From assembly GCA_910587105.1 (NCBI GenBank), contig CAJUMB010000003.1, positions 1-64,000 on the forward strand: a stretch of DNA of 64,000 nucleotides. The letters run 5' to 3'. This DNA is from an uncultured Lachnospiraceae bacterium. GTDB lineage: Bacteria; Bacillota; Clostridia; Lachnospirales; Lachnospiraceae. This document shows, piece by piece, positions 34,065-42,473 of this stretch (the first letter of the stretch is position 1; the number at the start of each line of letters is the position of its first letter). The position numbers and the translations under genes are program-made. The notes below the pieces were generated by a model. It did no database searches. It saw only the letters and a program-made list of their open reading frames with translations, and was not told where the DNA came from.

Positions 34065-35774
34065 CTATTCATCGTCCAGAAGCGTCTTACAGATGTTGTT
34101 TAATGTTACCTTCGTCTCAGCAGTAGTTTCCCCCAGAAGGCCCGCAATCTGCTGTGCCACAATCATCTGCTTGTCGATTACTTTCTGTGCAAGATCTACG
34201 GTTTCCAGTTTTTTTGCATATTCCTGTTTTGCGGCTTCTTCTTCCTTGGTGATATCAATTAAGATTGCCAGAACCGAGTCTTCTTTCTTCATGTAGACCA
34301 GCCGTACCATAGCGGTAAAGCCATATTCCGGAAATTCCATTTTTTTGCTGGCCACATGCTGTTTATTCTGGAAGGCCCATTCAAAATCGTCGGTATCCAT
34401 TAATTCAAACAGATTGGTTTCCAGCGCTTCCTTTCGTGTAATCTGAAAGTGTTTTTCAGCAGCAGCGGAGAATTCCTGGATATTCAGGTCTCTGTCTACA
34501 ATGATGGTCATATTAGGGGACGCATCCAGTACTGTGTTGGACAGAGATTGGGCCCGTTCGCTTATATAGGGAATGCACATAGAAAGTTCTGCTTTTCCAT
34601 GGAACACAGCAGCAGCTTTTTCACGGCAGCTGTGATAACCGCAGGCACCGCAGTTTAACTCATCTTCTTTTGAATACTTTCCGGTTTTGGACAGGATGTG
34701 CCGAAGCTGTTCTTCAGAAGGCGGATCTGTCCGGTTCAGCTTGCTCTGGAAAGTTTTATCAGTGGAAAGGCTGGAAATGTCAAAGTGCAGGAGGCTGTCT
34801 TCTGCGGGCAGTGCTTTTACCGATTCCTCCAGTTCTACTCTTGACTGGAATCTGGCAAGCTTGGTATTGCCTGTCATGGGGCCCTGAATACAGCCGCCTT
34901 CGCAGGCGCTCATCTCGATGAAACAGTGGGAGAGTCTGCCGGATAACAGATTTTCGCACAGGTCTATACAGTTGTTAAGGCCGTCCACGGCAAATTTCCG
35001 GTAAGTTTCCGGATGGGGTGTGTCGGAAGTATTGACGGAAGTAATGATGCCGCCGGTGATGGGGTACAGTCTGTTTACATGGGGATTGAATCCGGAAACA
35101 GGCAGTGGTTTGCAGAATTTTATCTGGATGTCTTCTTCGCGCAGCCATTTCTTGAGCTCATAGAAGTTGAGAACGGCATCTACAGCAGTGTGGTCATAGG
35201 CTTCTGCTTTTTTAGAAATGCAGGGCCCGATGAAGACCACTTTCACATCATCGCCATATTCCTGTTTCAGCATCTGGGCATGAGCTGCCATAGGGGAAAT
35301 AACAGGGGCCAGATAAGGAATCAAGGCGGGATAATAAGTTTCTACCAGGAGATTGACGCTGGGACAGCAGGTGGTTATGATATTTCTCATAGTCTTTTCT
35401 TCCAGCAGTCTCTGGTATTCCCGGGTGACCAAAGCGGCTCCCTCGGCAGTTTCACGGATATAGTCAAATCCCAGGTGCTGCAGGGCGCTTAATACCTGCC
35501 CGGGGTCATGGAAATGAAACAGGCTTCGGTATGAAGGAGCCAGGGAAACTGCTATTTTTTCGCCGGACTCAAGCCAGCTCTTTACTTTATGCAGGTCACT
35601 GAAGTAGATTTTGGCGTCCTGGGGACATTCATTCAGGCAGTCGCCGCAGAGTATGCAGGAGTCTGTCATGATCTGGGCCTGCTGGTTTTTGATCGTGACA
35701 GCCTTCACTGCGCATACCCGGACACAGCGGTAACAGTGGCCGCATTTGGCGGGTTTGAAATCAATTATTTTCAT
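34065..35774 (-). CDS. Sensory-type [FeFe]-hydrogenase with PAS domain
   Basis: 569 residues from the ATG at 35774; the GTG at 35789 is inside the GTGAGG SD. Two [4Fe-4S] motifs (CGHCYRCVRVC, CILCGDCLNEC) are followed by an H-cluster domain with changed signatures: TTCCPSVN for L1, GPCISKKAEA for L2 and EMSACEGGCIQGPMTG for L3. Next come an Fe-S cluster domain (NCGACGYHSC, near residue 375) and a PAS domain (about 420-530). This is the plan of group C/HydS hydrogenases, thought to sense H2 or redox state rather than to turn over H2 quickly. It diverges from the hydCBA operon and precedes a SpoIIE-type phosphatase gene. Confidence 0.88.
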   Translation of the reverse strand: MKIIDFKPAKCGHCYRCVRVCAVKAVTIKNQQAQIMTDSCILCGDCLNECPQDAKIYFSDLHKVKSWLESGEKIAVSLAPSYRSLFHFHDPGQVLSALQHLGFDYIRETAEGAALVTREYQRLLEEKTMRNIITTCCPSVNLLVETYYPALIPYLAPVISPMAAHAQMLKQEYGDDVKVVFIGPCISKKAEAYDHTAVDAVLNFYELKKWLREEDIQIKFCKPLPVSGFNPHVNRLYPITGGIITSVNTSDTPHPETYRKFAVDGLNNCIDLCENLLSGRLSHCFIEMSACEGGCIQGPMTGNTKLARFQSRVELEESVKALPAEDSLLHFDISSLSTDKTFQSKLNRTDPPSEEQLRHILSKTGKYSKEDELNCGACGYHSCREKAAAVFHGKAELSMCIPYISERAQSLSNTVLDASPNMTIIVDRDLNIQEFSAAAEKHFQITRKEALETNLFELMDTDDFEWAFQNKQHVASKKMEFPEYGFTAMVRLVYMKKEDSVLAILIDITKEEEAAKQEYAKKLETVDLAQKVIDKQMIVAQQIAGLLGETTAETKVTLNNICKTLLDDE

Positions 35775-35839
35775 GTGTATGTACCTCACTTGATATTGTG
35801 AATATTTATTTACGTCAAGAGTATATTAGCATGAATACC

Positions 35840-35853
35840 TGTTGATATCAACA
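35840..35853. promoter_or_regulatory. 14-bp perfect palindrome between sensor and hydCBA
   Basis: TGTTGATATCAACA in the 274-bp divergent region, about 110 bases upstream of the hydC -35 box and 66 bases from the sensor start. A dimeric regulator could bind it. No protein can be named. Confidence 0.35.
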
Positions 35854-35961
35854 TTTTTATGGAGGCCTGGGAAAGGCCTTGTAATTTTATCTACGGGCAG
35901 ATTCATCAATAATTTTTGTGGAGATAATGAATGCAATTGAACATAATTTACAAAAAATTAA

Positions 35962-35990
35962 TTGAAATAGAGACAATTATGTGCTATACT
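35962..35990 (+). promoter_or_regulatory. Sigma-A promoter of hydCBA
   Basis: TTGAAA (35962-35967), exactly 17 bases, TATACT (35985-35990). The leader before hydC is about 50 bases. Confidence 0.77.
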
Positions 35991-36048
35991 CAACATACAT
36001 TAGTCATTATAGTTCTACACTAAATGTCAGGAGGTATTAAAGAAAAGA

Positions 36049-36543
36049 ATGAGTATGGTGAAAAAGACTGTTCCATTCGAAGGGACAAAAGAGCAGGAAG
36101 AACAACTGCTCCAGGTGATTAAAGCGCATAAGGGTCAAAAAGGTGCCTTGATGCCGGTTATGCAGCAGGCACAGGATATCTATGGCTATCTTCCCATTGA
36201 AGTGCAGAAAATCATTTCTGATGAGATGGACATACCTATGGAAAAAATTTACGGTGTTGCTACCTTCTATGCACAGTTCGCACTGCAGCCGAAAGGAAAA
36301 TATCGTATTTCTGTATGTTTGGGAACTGCATGTTACGTGAAAGGCTCTGGCAAAATTTACGAGAAACTTCAGGAATTATTACAGATTCAAGGCGGAGAAT
36401 GTACATTGGACGGAAAATTCTCACTGGATGCCTGCCGCTGTGTAGGTGCCTGTGGTCTTGCTCCCGTTATGATGATCAACGACGACGTACATGGACGTCT
36501 TACTCCAGATCAGGTGCAGGGTATCTTAGAGAAATACGAATAG
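36049..36543 (+). CDS. hydC: NAD-type [FeFe]-hydrogenase, HydC (NuoE-like) subunit
   Basis: 164 residues. The thioredoxin-like [2Fe-2S] fold of NuoE/HydC is shown by GYLPIEVQKIISDEM, YGVATFYAQF and the four cysteines in CLGTACYVKGS and DACRCVGACG (near residues 90-135). It is the small electron-transfer subunit of the HydABC complex, which couples H2 to NAD and ferredoxin. AGGAGG lies about 14 bases before the ATG, a long spacing with no better in-frame start. It is the first gene of the hydC-hydB-hydA operon. Confidence 0.94.
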   Translation: MSMVKKTVPFEGTKEQEEQLLQVIKAHKGQKGALMPVMQQAQDIYGYLPIEVQKIISDEMDIPMEKIYGVATFYAQFALQPKGKYRISVCLGTACYVKGSGKIYEKLQELLQIQGGECTLDGKFSLDACRCVGACGLAPVMMINDDVHGRLTPDQVQGILEKYE

Positions 36544-36613
36544 ACCGCAGTGGGTGAAATATGAGCATGCAATGCGGCGGATTGTGAATATTCGCAAAAG
36601 GAGGAAATAGTTT

Positions 36614-38494
36614 ATGAAATCCCTTGAGGAATTAAATGCGATACGAGATAAAGCAAAGGGCCAGATTACTTTAAGGCTGGATGAAGAAGGCCATAAGGCT
36701 GGCGGGGCATATCGCACACATGTACTGGTATGCGGTGGAACTGGCTGTACTTCTTCAGGAAGTATGCAGATTATTGATAAATTAAAAGAAGAGATTGAGA
36801 AAAACAATCTTTCCAATGATGTAAGTGTTGTGATGACTGGATGTCATGGATTGTGTGCACTGGGACCGATCATGATCGTATATCCGGAGGGAGCCTTCTA
36901 TTCCATGGTGGGAGTAGATGATATTCCGGAGATCGTTTCCGAGCATCTGGCAAAAGGCAACGTTGTTACCCGTCTTCTCTATGATGAGACAGTAACAGAT
37001 GAAGGCCTGAAATCCATGCATGAGACAAACTTCTATAAGAAACAGCACAGGGTTGCTCTTAGAAACTGCGGTTTGATCAATCCTGAAATCGTAGAAGAAT
37101 ACATAGCACGTGACGGTTATCAGGCACTGGCAAAAGTTTTGAAAGAAATGTCCCGTGAAGACGTGGTTCAATGTCTGCTGGACAGTGGACTGAGAGGCCG
37201 CGGAGGCGGTGGATTCCCCACCGGAAGAAAATGGCAGCTGGCCATGGGCAATGAAGCAGATCAGAAATATGTATGCTGTAATGCCGACGAAGGTGACCCG
37301 GGCGCATTTATGGACCGTTCCGTATTGGAAGGCGATCCCCATGTTGTATTAGAGGCTATGGCAATTGCCGGTTATGTAATCGGGGCAAACCAGGGCTATA
37401 TTTATGTGCGTGCGGAGTATCCGATTGCTATTGACCGTCTGGAAATCGCTATTAAGCAGGCGAGAGAACTGGGCGTATTAGGAAAAGACATTTTCGGAAC
37501 AGGCTTTGACTTTGATATTGACCTGAGACTGGGCGCAGGCGCGTTTGTCTGCGGTGAAGAGACTGCTCTTATGACTTCTATTGAAGGAAACAGAGGCGAG
37601 CCTCATCCACGTCCTCCATTCCCGGCTGTAAAAGGTCTGTGGGAAAAACCAACTATCCTGAACAACGTGGAAACTTACGCAAATATTCCACAGATTATCT
37701 TAAAAGGTGCAGACTGGTTTGCAGGCATGGGTACTGAGAAATCCAAAGGTACCAAGGTATTTGCACTGGGTGGTAAAGTAAACAACGTAGGTCTTGTGGA
37801 AATTCCCATGGGAACCACACTGCGTGAAATCGTTGAGGAAATCGGCGGCGGTATCCCGGGCGGCAAGAAATTCAAAGCTGCACAGACCGGCGGACCTTCC
37901 GGCGGATGTATTTCAGCTGCGAATTACGATATCCCCATTGACTATGATAATCTGATTGCTATCGGTTCCATGATGGGTTCTGGTGGTCTGATCGTTATGG
38001 ACGAAGATGACTGTATGGTAGATATTGCCAAATTCTTCCTGGAATTTACAGTAGATGAGTCCTGCGGTAAATGTACACCATGCCGTATCGGTACCACCCG
38101 TCTGCTGGAGCTGCTGACAAAGATCACAGAGGGAAAGGCAACTATGGAAGATCTGGACAAGATCGAAGAAATTGCCTCCTATATGAAACAGAACGCTCTG
38201 TGTGCACTTGGACAGACTGCAGCGAACCCGGTATTATCTACTCTGAAGAACTTCAGGGACGAATATGTTGCCCATATTGTTGACAAGAAATGTCCTGCAG
38301 GAGTATGTAAGTCCCTGTTGACATACAGCATTGATCCTGAGAAATGTAAGGGATGTCGTGCATGTGCTAAGAATTGTCCTGCGGATGCTATCACTGGCGA
38401 GAAGAAACAGCCTCATGAAATTGATGTGAACAAGTGTCTGAAGTGCGGCGTATGTATGTCTAAGTGTAAATTCGATGCAATCGTAAGGAAATAA
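36614..38494 (+). CDS. hydB: NAD-type [FeFe]-hydrogenase, HydB (NuoF-like) subunit
   Basis: 626 residues. An N-terminal thioredoxin-like [2Fe-2S] domain (CGGTGCTSSGS, CHGLCALGP) is followed by the FMN/NADH-binding domain (SGLRGRGGGGFPTGRKW near residue 194, CNADEGDPGAFMDR near residue 224), the Cys motif ESCGKCTPCRIGTTR near residue 480 and two C-terminal [4Fe-4S] motifs (CKGCRACAKNCPAD, CLKCGVCMSKCKFD). It is the flavin subunit where NAD(H) reacts and, in bifurcating enzymes, where electrons are confurcated or split. AAAGGAGG precedes the ATG. Confidence 0.96.
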   Translation: MKSLEELNAIRDKAKGQITLRLDEEGHKAGGAYRTHVLVCGGTGCTSSGSMQIIDKLKEEIEKNNLSNDVSVVMTGCHGLCALGPIMIVYPEGAFYSMVGVDDIPEIVSEHLAKGNVVTRLLYDETVTDEGLKSMHETNFYKKQHRVALRNCGLINPEIVEEYIARDGYQALAKVLKEMSREDVVQCLLDSGLRGRGGGGFPTGRKWQLAMGNEADQKYVCCNADEGDPGAFMDRSVLEGDPHVVLEAMAIAGYVIGANQGYIYVRAEYPIAIDRLEIAIKQARELGVLGKDIFGTGFDFDIDLRLGAGAFVCGEETALMTSIEGNRGEPHPRPPFPAVKGLWEKPTILNNVETYANIPQIILKGADWFAGMGTEKSKGTKVFALGGKVNNVGLVEIPMGTTLREIVEEIGGGIPGGKKFKAAQTGGPSGGCISAANYDIPIDYDNLIAIGSMMGSGGLIVMDEDDCMVDIAKFFLEFTVDESCGKCTPCRIGTTRLLELLTKITEGKATMEDLDKIEEIASYMKQNALCALGQTAANPVLSTLKNFRDEYVAHIVDKKCPAGVCKSLLTYSIDPEKCKGCRACAKNCPADAITGEKKQPHEIDVNKCLKCGVCMSKCKFDAIVRK

Positions 38495-38514
38495 AAGGGA
38501 GGATAGTACAAATT

Positions 38515-40269
38515 ATGGAAAACATTACAATTAAAATAAATGGCATGGAAGTATCTGCACCTGCCGGTTCTACTATCCTGGAAGCTGCCAGAATCGCTGG
38601 AATTGATATTCCCACTCTCTGCTTTTTAAAGGAGATCAATGAAATCGGCGCCTGCCGTATCTGTGTAGTAGAAGTGAAAGGCGCAAGAAGTCTTGTTGCC
38701 GCATGTGTATATCCCATTAATCCTGGTATGGAAGTATTCACGAATACTCCGCTGGTGAGGGAATCTAGAAAGAAAACTCTGCAGTTGATCTTATCCACAC
38801 ATGAAAGAAAATGTCTCTCCTGTGTGAGAAGTGAAAACTGTGAACTTCAGAAATTGTGTAAAGATCTGGGCGTTGACGATGAAGCAAGATATGACGGTAT
38901 GAAACCTGAGTATGAGCTGGATGAGACTGCAGCCCACATGATCCGCGATAACAGTAAATGTATCCTGTGCCGCCGCTGTGTAGCTGTCTGTGATAAAGTT
39001 CAGGGAATCGGCGTGATCGGTGCCAACGAGCGTGGATTCAAGACTTATATCGGTTCTGCATTCGGCATGGGTCTGGGTGAAACAAGCTGTGTATCCTGTG
39101 GTCAGTGTATTGTTGCCTGTCCAGTTGGTGCGATCTATGAGAAAGACAGCACGCAGAAAGTTATCGACGCCATCAATGATCCGGATAAATTTGTGGCTGT
39201 TCAGACAGCTCCGGCTGTTCGCGCAGGTTTGGGAGAAGAATTTGGTCTTCCGGTGGGAACCGGCGTGGAAGGCAAGATGGCTGCAGCACTTCGCCGTCTC
39301 GGCTTTGACAAAGTATTTGATACCAATTTCTCTGCTGACCTGACCATCATGGAAGAGGCCAACGAGTTCCTGGATAGAGTGAAAAATGGCGGAACTCTGC
39401 CGATGATCACCTCCTGTTCACCAGGATGGATTAAATACTGCGAGCATTACTTCCCGGATATGACAGACAATCTGTCCACCTGTAAGTCTCCCCAGCAGAT
39501 GTTCGGCGCTACTCTGAAGACTTATTATGCAGAGAAGATGGGAATTGACCCTGCGAAGATTGTCAGTGTATCTGTAATGCCATGTACAGCTAAGAAGTTT
39601 GAGATCGGCCGTGACGACCAGAGCGCATCTGGATATCCGGATGTGGACATTTCTCTGACCACAAGAGAATTGGCAAAAATGATCAAGGGTGCAGGCCTGC
39701 GTTTCCTGGATCTGCCAGAAGAAGGCTTTGATGATCCGTTAGGAGAAGGTACTGGTGCAGCTGTGATCTTCGGCGCTACCGGCGGTGTTATGGAAGCAGC
39801 TCTCAGAACTGCTGTTGAAAAACTCACTGGTGAAGAGCTGAAAGAGCTTGACTTTGTAGATGTAAGAGGCGTGGAAGGCATTAAGGAAGCTACATACAAT
39901 GTGGCAGGCATGGATGTGAAGGTTGCTATCGCATCTGGTCTGGGCAATGCCAGAACTCTTCTGAACAAAGTAAAAGCCGGTGAAGCAGATTATCATTTCA
40001 TCGAGATCATGGGATGTCCTGGCGGCTGTGTAAACGGCGGCGGACAGCCTCACGTACCGGCAAGCTTCAAGAATGCCAATGATGTGCGTGCACTGCGTGG
40101 AAAAGTTCTCTATGACTACGACAGTGCAAATCCGGTTCGGAAATCTCATGAAAATGAGTCCATTAAGAAAGTTTATGCAGAGTTCTTCGGCGAGCCAGGA
40201 AGCCATAAAGCTCATGAAGTTCTCCATACTTCCTATGTGAAGAGAGAGATTAATAAACTTCCGGAATAA
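38515..40269 (+). CDS. hydA: [FeFe]-hydrogenase catalytic subunit HydA
   Basis: 584 residues. Cluster motifs in order: [2Fe-2S] (CRICVVEV), the His-Cys3 cluster THERKCLSCVRSENC, two [4Fe-4S] motifs (CILCRRCVAVC, CVSCGQCIVACP), then the H-cluster signatures TSCSPGWIKYCE, MPCTAKKFE and EIMGCPGGCVNGGGQP. All are canonical, unlike in the sensor-type protein at 34065. It makes or oxidises H2 in the cytoplasm as part of HydABC and would supply reduced ferredoxin and NADH for the acs pathway. A strong terminator follows. Confidence 0.97.
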   Translation: MENITIKINGMEVSAPAGSTILEAARIAGIDIPTLCFLKEINEIGACRICVVEVKGARSLVAACVYPINPGMEVFTNTPLVRESRKKTLQLILSTHERKCLSCVRSENCELQKLCKDLGVDDEARYDGMKPEYELDETAAHMIRDNSKCILCRRCVAVCDKVQGIGVIGANERGFKTYIGSAFGMGLGETSCVSCGQCIVACPVGAIYEKDSTQKVIDAINDPDKFVAVQTAPAVRAGLGEEFGLPVGTGVEGKMAAALRRLGFDKVFDTNFSADLTIMEEANEFLDRVKNGGTLPMITSCSPGWIKYCEHYFPDMTDNLSTCKSPQQMFGATLKTYYAEKMGIDPAKIVSVSVMPCTAKKFEIGRDDQSASGYPDVDISLTTRELAKMIKGAGLRFLDLPEEGFDDPLGEGTGAAVIFGATGGVMEAALRTAVEKLTGEELKELDFVDVRGVEGIKEATYNVAGMDVKVAIASGLGNARTLLNKVKAGEADYHFIEIMGCPGGCVNGGGQPHVPASFKNANDVRALRGKVLYDYDSANPVRKSHENESIKKVYAEFFGEPGSHKAHEVLHTSYVKREINKLPE

Positions 40270-40320
40270 ACTATGATTTTGGTCGGTTTTTCTTATGTGA
40301 AAATTACGATATAAATGTTG

Positions 40321-40355
40321 AAAGTCCATGCAGTAAAATGCTGCATGGACTTTTT
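40321..40355 (+). terminator. Terminator after hydA
   Basis: AAAGTCCATGCAG, 7-base loop, CTGCATGGACTTT: a 13-bp perfect stem with TTTTT. It closes the hydCBA operon. Confidence 0.85.
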
Positions 40356-40530
40356 CGTGTGTCAGACTCTTGAAACGCATGTCATGATTGTGGTAAGATA
40401 TACAAATGTACTCGTTAATTGAATGTTCAATATTTTATGATTACAGCGTCAAAGGTTCATTTTCATTGGTGAGATGATTTTGGGAGGATATAAGAGCTTT
40501 TGACGGGCAATCATTTTATAAGGTGTTAAA

Positions 40531-41571
40531 ATGCAGCCAATGAATTGGATATATGCCATTTTCTGGCTATTGGCAGTGCCTGCAGCTGTGGGAATGGCTC
40601 TCATATGGTATACAGATAAAAATAAGAGTATCTGCTTTTCTGTAGTCTGTGGCTATGCAGGATTATTTGCTATGGCTCAAATGATTCTTGTACCCGGTAT
40701 TTTTTTAAAGGTGTCTCTGCATACAGTAGTATATATTTACCAGATTTTGTCCATTGCGGCAGCCTTTGCAGGGATTTTCCTGAACCGGAAAAATTTGAAA
40801 AAAGTACCGTCAGAAATCATGAGTAAAATAAAATGCGTTAAAATCTCGGAATGGATGCTGTTCTCGATTGGGGTTTTCCTGATTTTTGTACAGCTGGTTC
40901 TGTCAGTATGTCTGGTACATCAGGATGCAGATGATTCTTTTTATGTGGCTTCTGCCAGCACATCTGTATACACAGATACCATATTTGTCTACAATCCCTA
41001 TACAGGTCTGCGCTACCGGCGGCTGCCAAGCAGATATGTATTGTCTCCGTTCTCTATGTATGAAGCTGTTCTGACAAAAATAGTGGGTACAGACGTGCCT
41101 TATATGGTTTATACAATTTTACCAGTCGTGTTACTTTCTCTGGCATATTTGGTTTACTGGCTTTGGGCCAAACTGCTCTTTGGAGATAATCGTAAACAGT
41201 GCGCTTTATTTTTGATCTTCATTAGCATGGTGCAGATGTTTTCAAATTATTCCATTTATACATCAGGAACATTTCTGTTGATGCGCATCTGGCAGGGAAA
41301 GGCCGTTTTGGCAGGGGTTTTGCTTCCCGCCACAGCATATATGTGTTCAAGGCTGGCGAAGGAAGAAAAGGGAGGCTGGCCAATTCTGCTGTGTCTGCAG
41401 CTTGCCTCTTGTCTGGTGTCCTCTATGGGGATTATTTTATCATTGCTTATGACAGGCATTTACACTTTCATCTACGGCATTTGTACACGGAGATGGAAAT
41501 ATGTGGGGAAAGCATTTTTCTGCTGTATTCCCAATTTAGTGTTTTCTGTGATCTATTTGCTGATACGTTAG
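40531..41571 (+). CDS. Multi-pass membrane protein, DUF6077-like
   Basis: 346 residues with about eight hydrophobic segments. The loop HQDADDSFYVASASTSVYTD near residue 130, followed by YNPYTGLRYRRLPSRY, is what I associate with DUF6077 proteins of Lachnospiraceae, which look like membrane glycosyltransferase-type proteins; the link is from memory. No enzymatic role is proven. The stop is followed by GGGAGG and the start of a second membrane protein in another frame, so the two may be halves of one functional unit or a true pair. There is no clear SD before the ATG (AAGGTG only). Confidence 0.65.
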   Translation: MQPMNWIYAIFWLLAVPAAVGMALIWYTDKNKSICFSVVCGYAGLFAMAQMILVPGIFLKVSLHTVVYIYQILSIAAAFAGIFLNRKNLKKVPSEIMSKIKCVKISEWMLFSIGVFLIFVQLVLSVCLVHQDADDSFYVASASTSVYTDTIFVYNPYTGLRYRRLPSRYVLSPFSMYEAVLTKIVGTDVPYMVYTILPVVLLSLAYLVYWLWAKLLFGDNRKQCALFLIFISMVQMFSNYSIYTSGTFLLMRIWQGKAVLAGVLLPATAYMCSRLAKEEKGGWPILLCLQLASCLVSSMGIILSLLMTGIYTFIYGICTRRWKYVGKAFFCCIPNLVFSVIYLLIR

Positions 41572-41581
41572 GGAGGCTGAT

Positions 41582-42355
41582 ATGGGGAATATATGGAACA
41601 TGTGCCTGGAAACATGGCGGGCATATTGGGGAGAGGCAGGGCATATTTTTCTTTTTCTGCTGGGACTGCTGTATTTGATGGTCAGGAAAAAGGAGCGGGG
41701 AAAGAGAAGCATTCTTGTGGCATATCCATTCATTGTAATAGTTATATTTTTCTTTCCAGTTACAGCGGATGTGATTGCCAATTACTGCATTGGACAGTCT
41801 GTTTACTGGCGGATGCTGTGGCTTCTGCCGGTTCCTCTTGTGATTGCATATGTATGTACTAAGTTATGTACGGCCATTAAAAATACAGGCTTGCAGATGA
41901 TGCTTGCCGCTGTTTTTCTCGGTGTTATCGTGCTGTCCGGGGCACAGGTTTATGTAAAAGACAATTATCACAGGGCAGATAATCGGGAAAAAATTTCCTA
42001 TGATGTGAAAGCTCTTGCGGATTTGATTCGGGCAGATGCGGGAGATAAGAGAAAGAAATTGTCGGCGCCGGATTATATTGCCACTTATATAAGGATCTAT
42101 GCTCCGGATATTCAGATGCCTTATGGAAGAAGTTCCAGGGGCGCTGTCCGTGAAACAGGTAAGCAGCTGCATTTACTGTTGAACCAGGAGTGGGCGGAGC
42201 CGGCGCAGGTGGCGGAGCTGGCCCGCAGAGCCCATTGCAATTATCTGGTGGTAAAGGGGGAGGATGAAGCGATGGATCAGAAATATGGAATGTATGGATA
42301 TTCTCTCATGGGGACGATAGACCAGTATCATCTTTACAGACGGGTGAAACAATAG
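41582..42355 (+). CDS. Membrane protein with cytoplasmic/outer tail, partner of the upstream gene
   Basis: 257 residues: about four hydrophobic segments in the first ~120 residues, then a soluble C-terminal domain of about 130 residues (YDVKALADLIRADAGD, ARRAHCNYLVVKGEDEAMD). A clear SD (GGGAGG, 5 bases before the ATG) argues for a real start rather than a frameshift product. Together with the upstream protein the layout resembles a long many-pass membrane protein followed by a soluble end, as in glycosyltransferase-C-like proteins. The family is not identified. Confidence 0.65.
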   Translation: MGNIWNMCLETWRAYWGEAGHIFLFLLGLLYLMVRKKERGKRSILVAYPFIVIVIFFFPVTADVIANYCIGQSVYWRMLWLLPVPLVIAYVCTKLCTAIKNTGLQMMLAAVFLGVIVLSGAQVYVKDNYHRADNREKISYDVKALADLIRADAGDKRKKLSAPDYIATYIRIYAPDIQMPYGRSSRGAVRETGKQLHLLLNQEWAEPAQVAELARRAHCNYLVVKGEDEAMDQKYGMYGYSLMGTIDQYHLYRRVKQ

Positions 42356-42473
42356 CATAGCACATTTTATGTCAGATGTCATGTACTCCTTTTTTCTCAC
42401 ATATACATATTAGTGATTAGATAATATCTAATTTGGCTGATATAGATTCTGCGGGAGGAGAGGAGCTTTTTTT

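Noticed and set aside
35937..35953. Rex-type operator upstream of the hydC promoter
   Set aside because: TTGAACATAATTTACAA has one good half-site (TTGTAAA on the reverse strand), but the other is poor and the spacing is odd.
41560..41590. Sequencing frameshift joining the two membrane proteins
   Set aside because: A proper SD and ATG at the junction favour two real genes, though a split ancestral gene remains possible.
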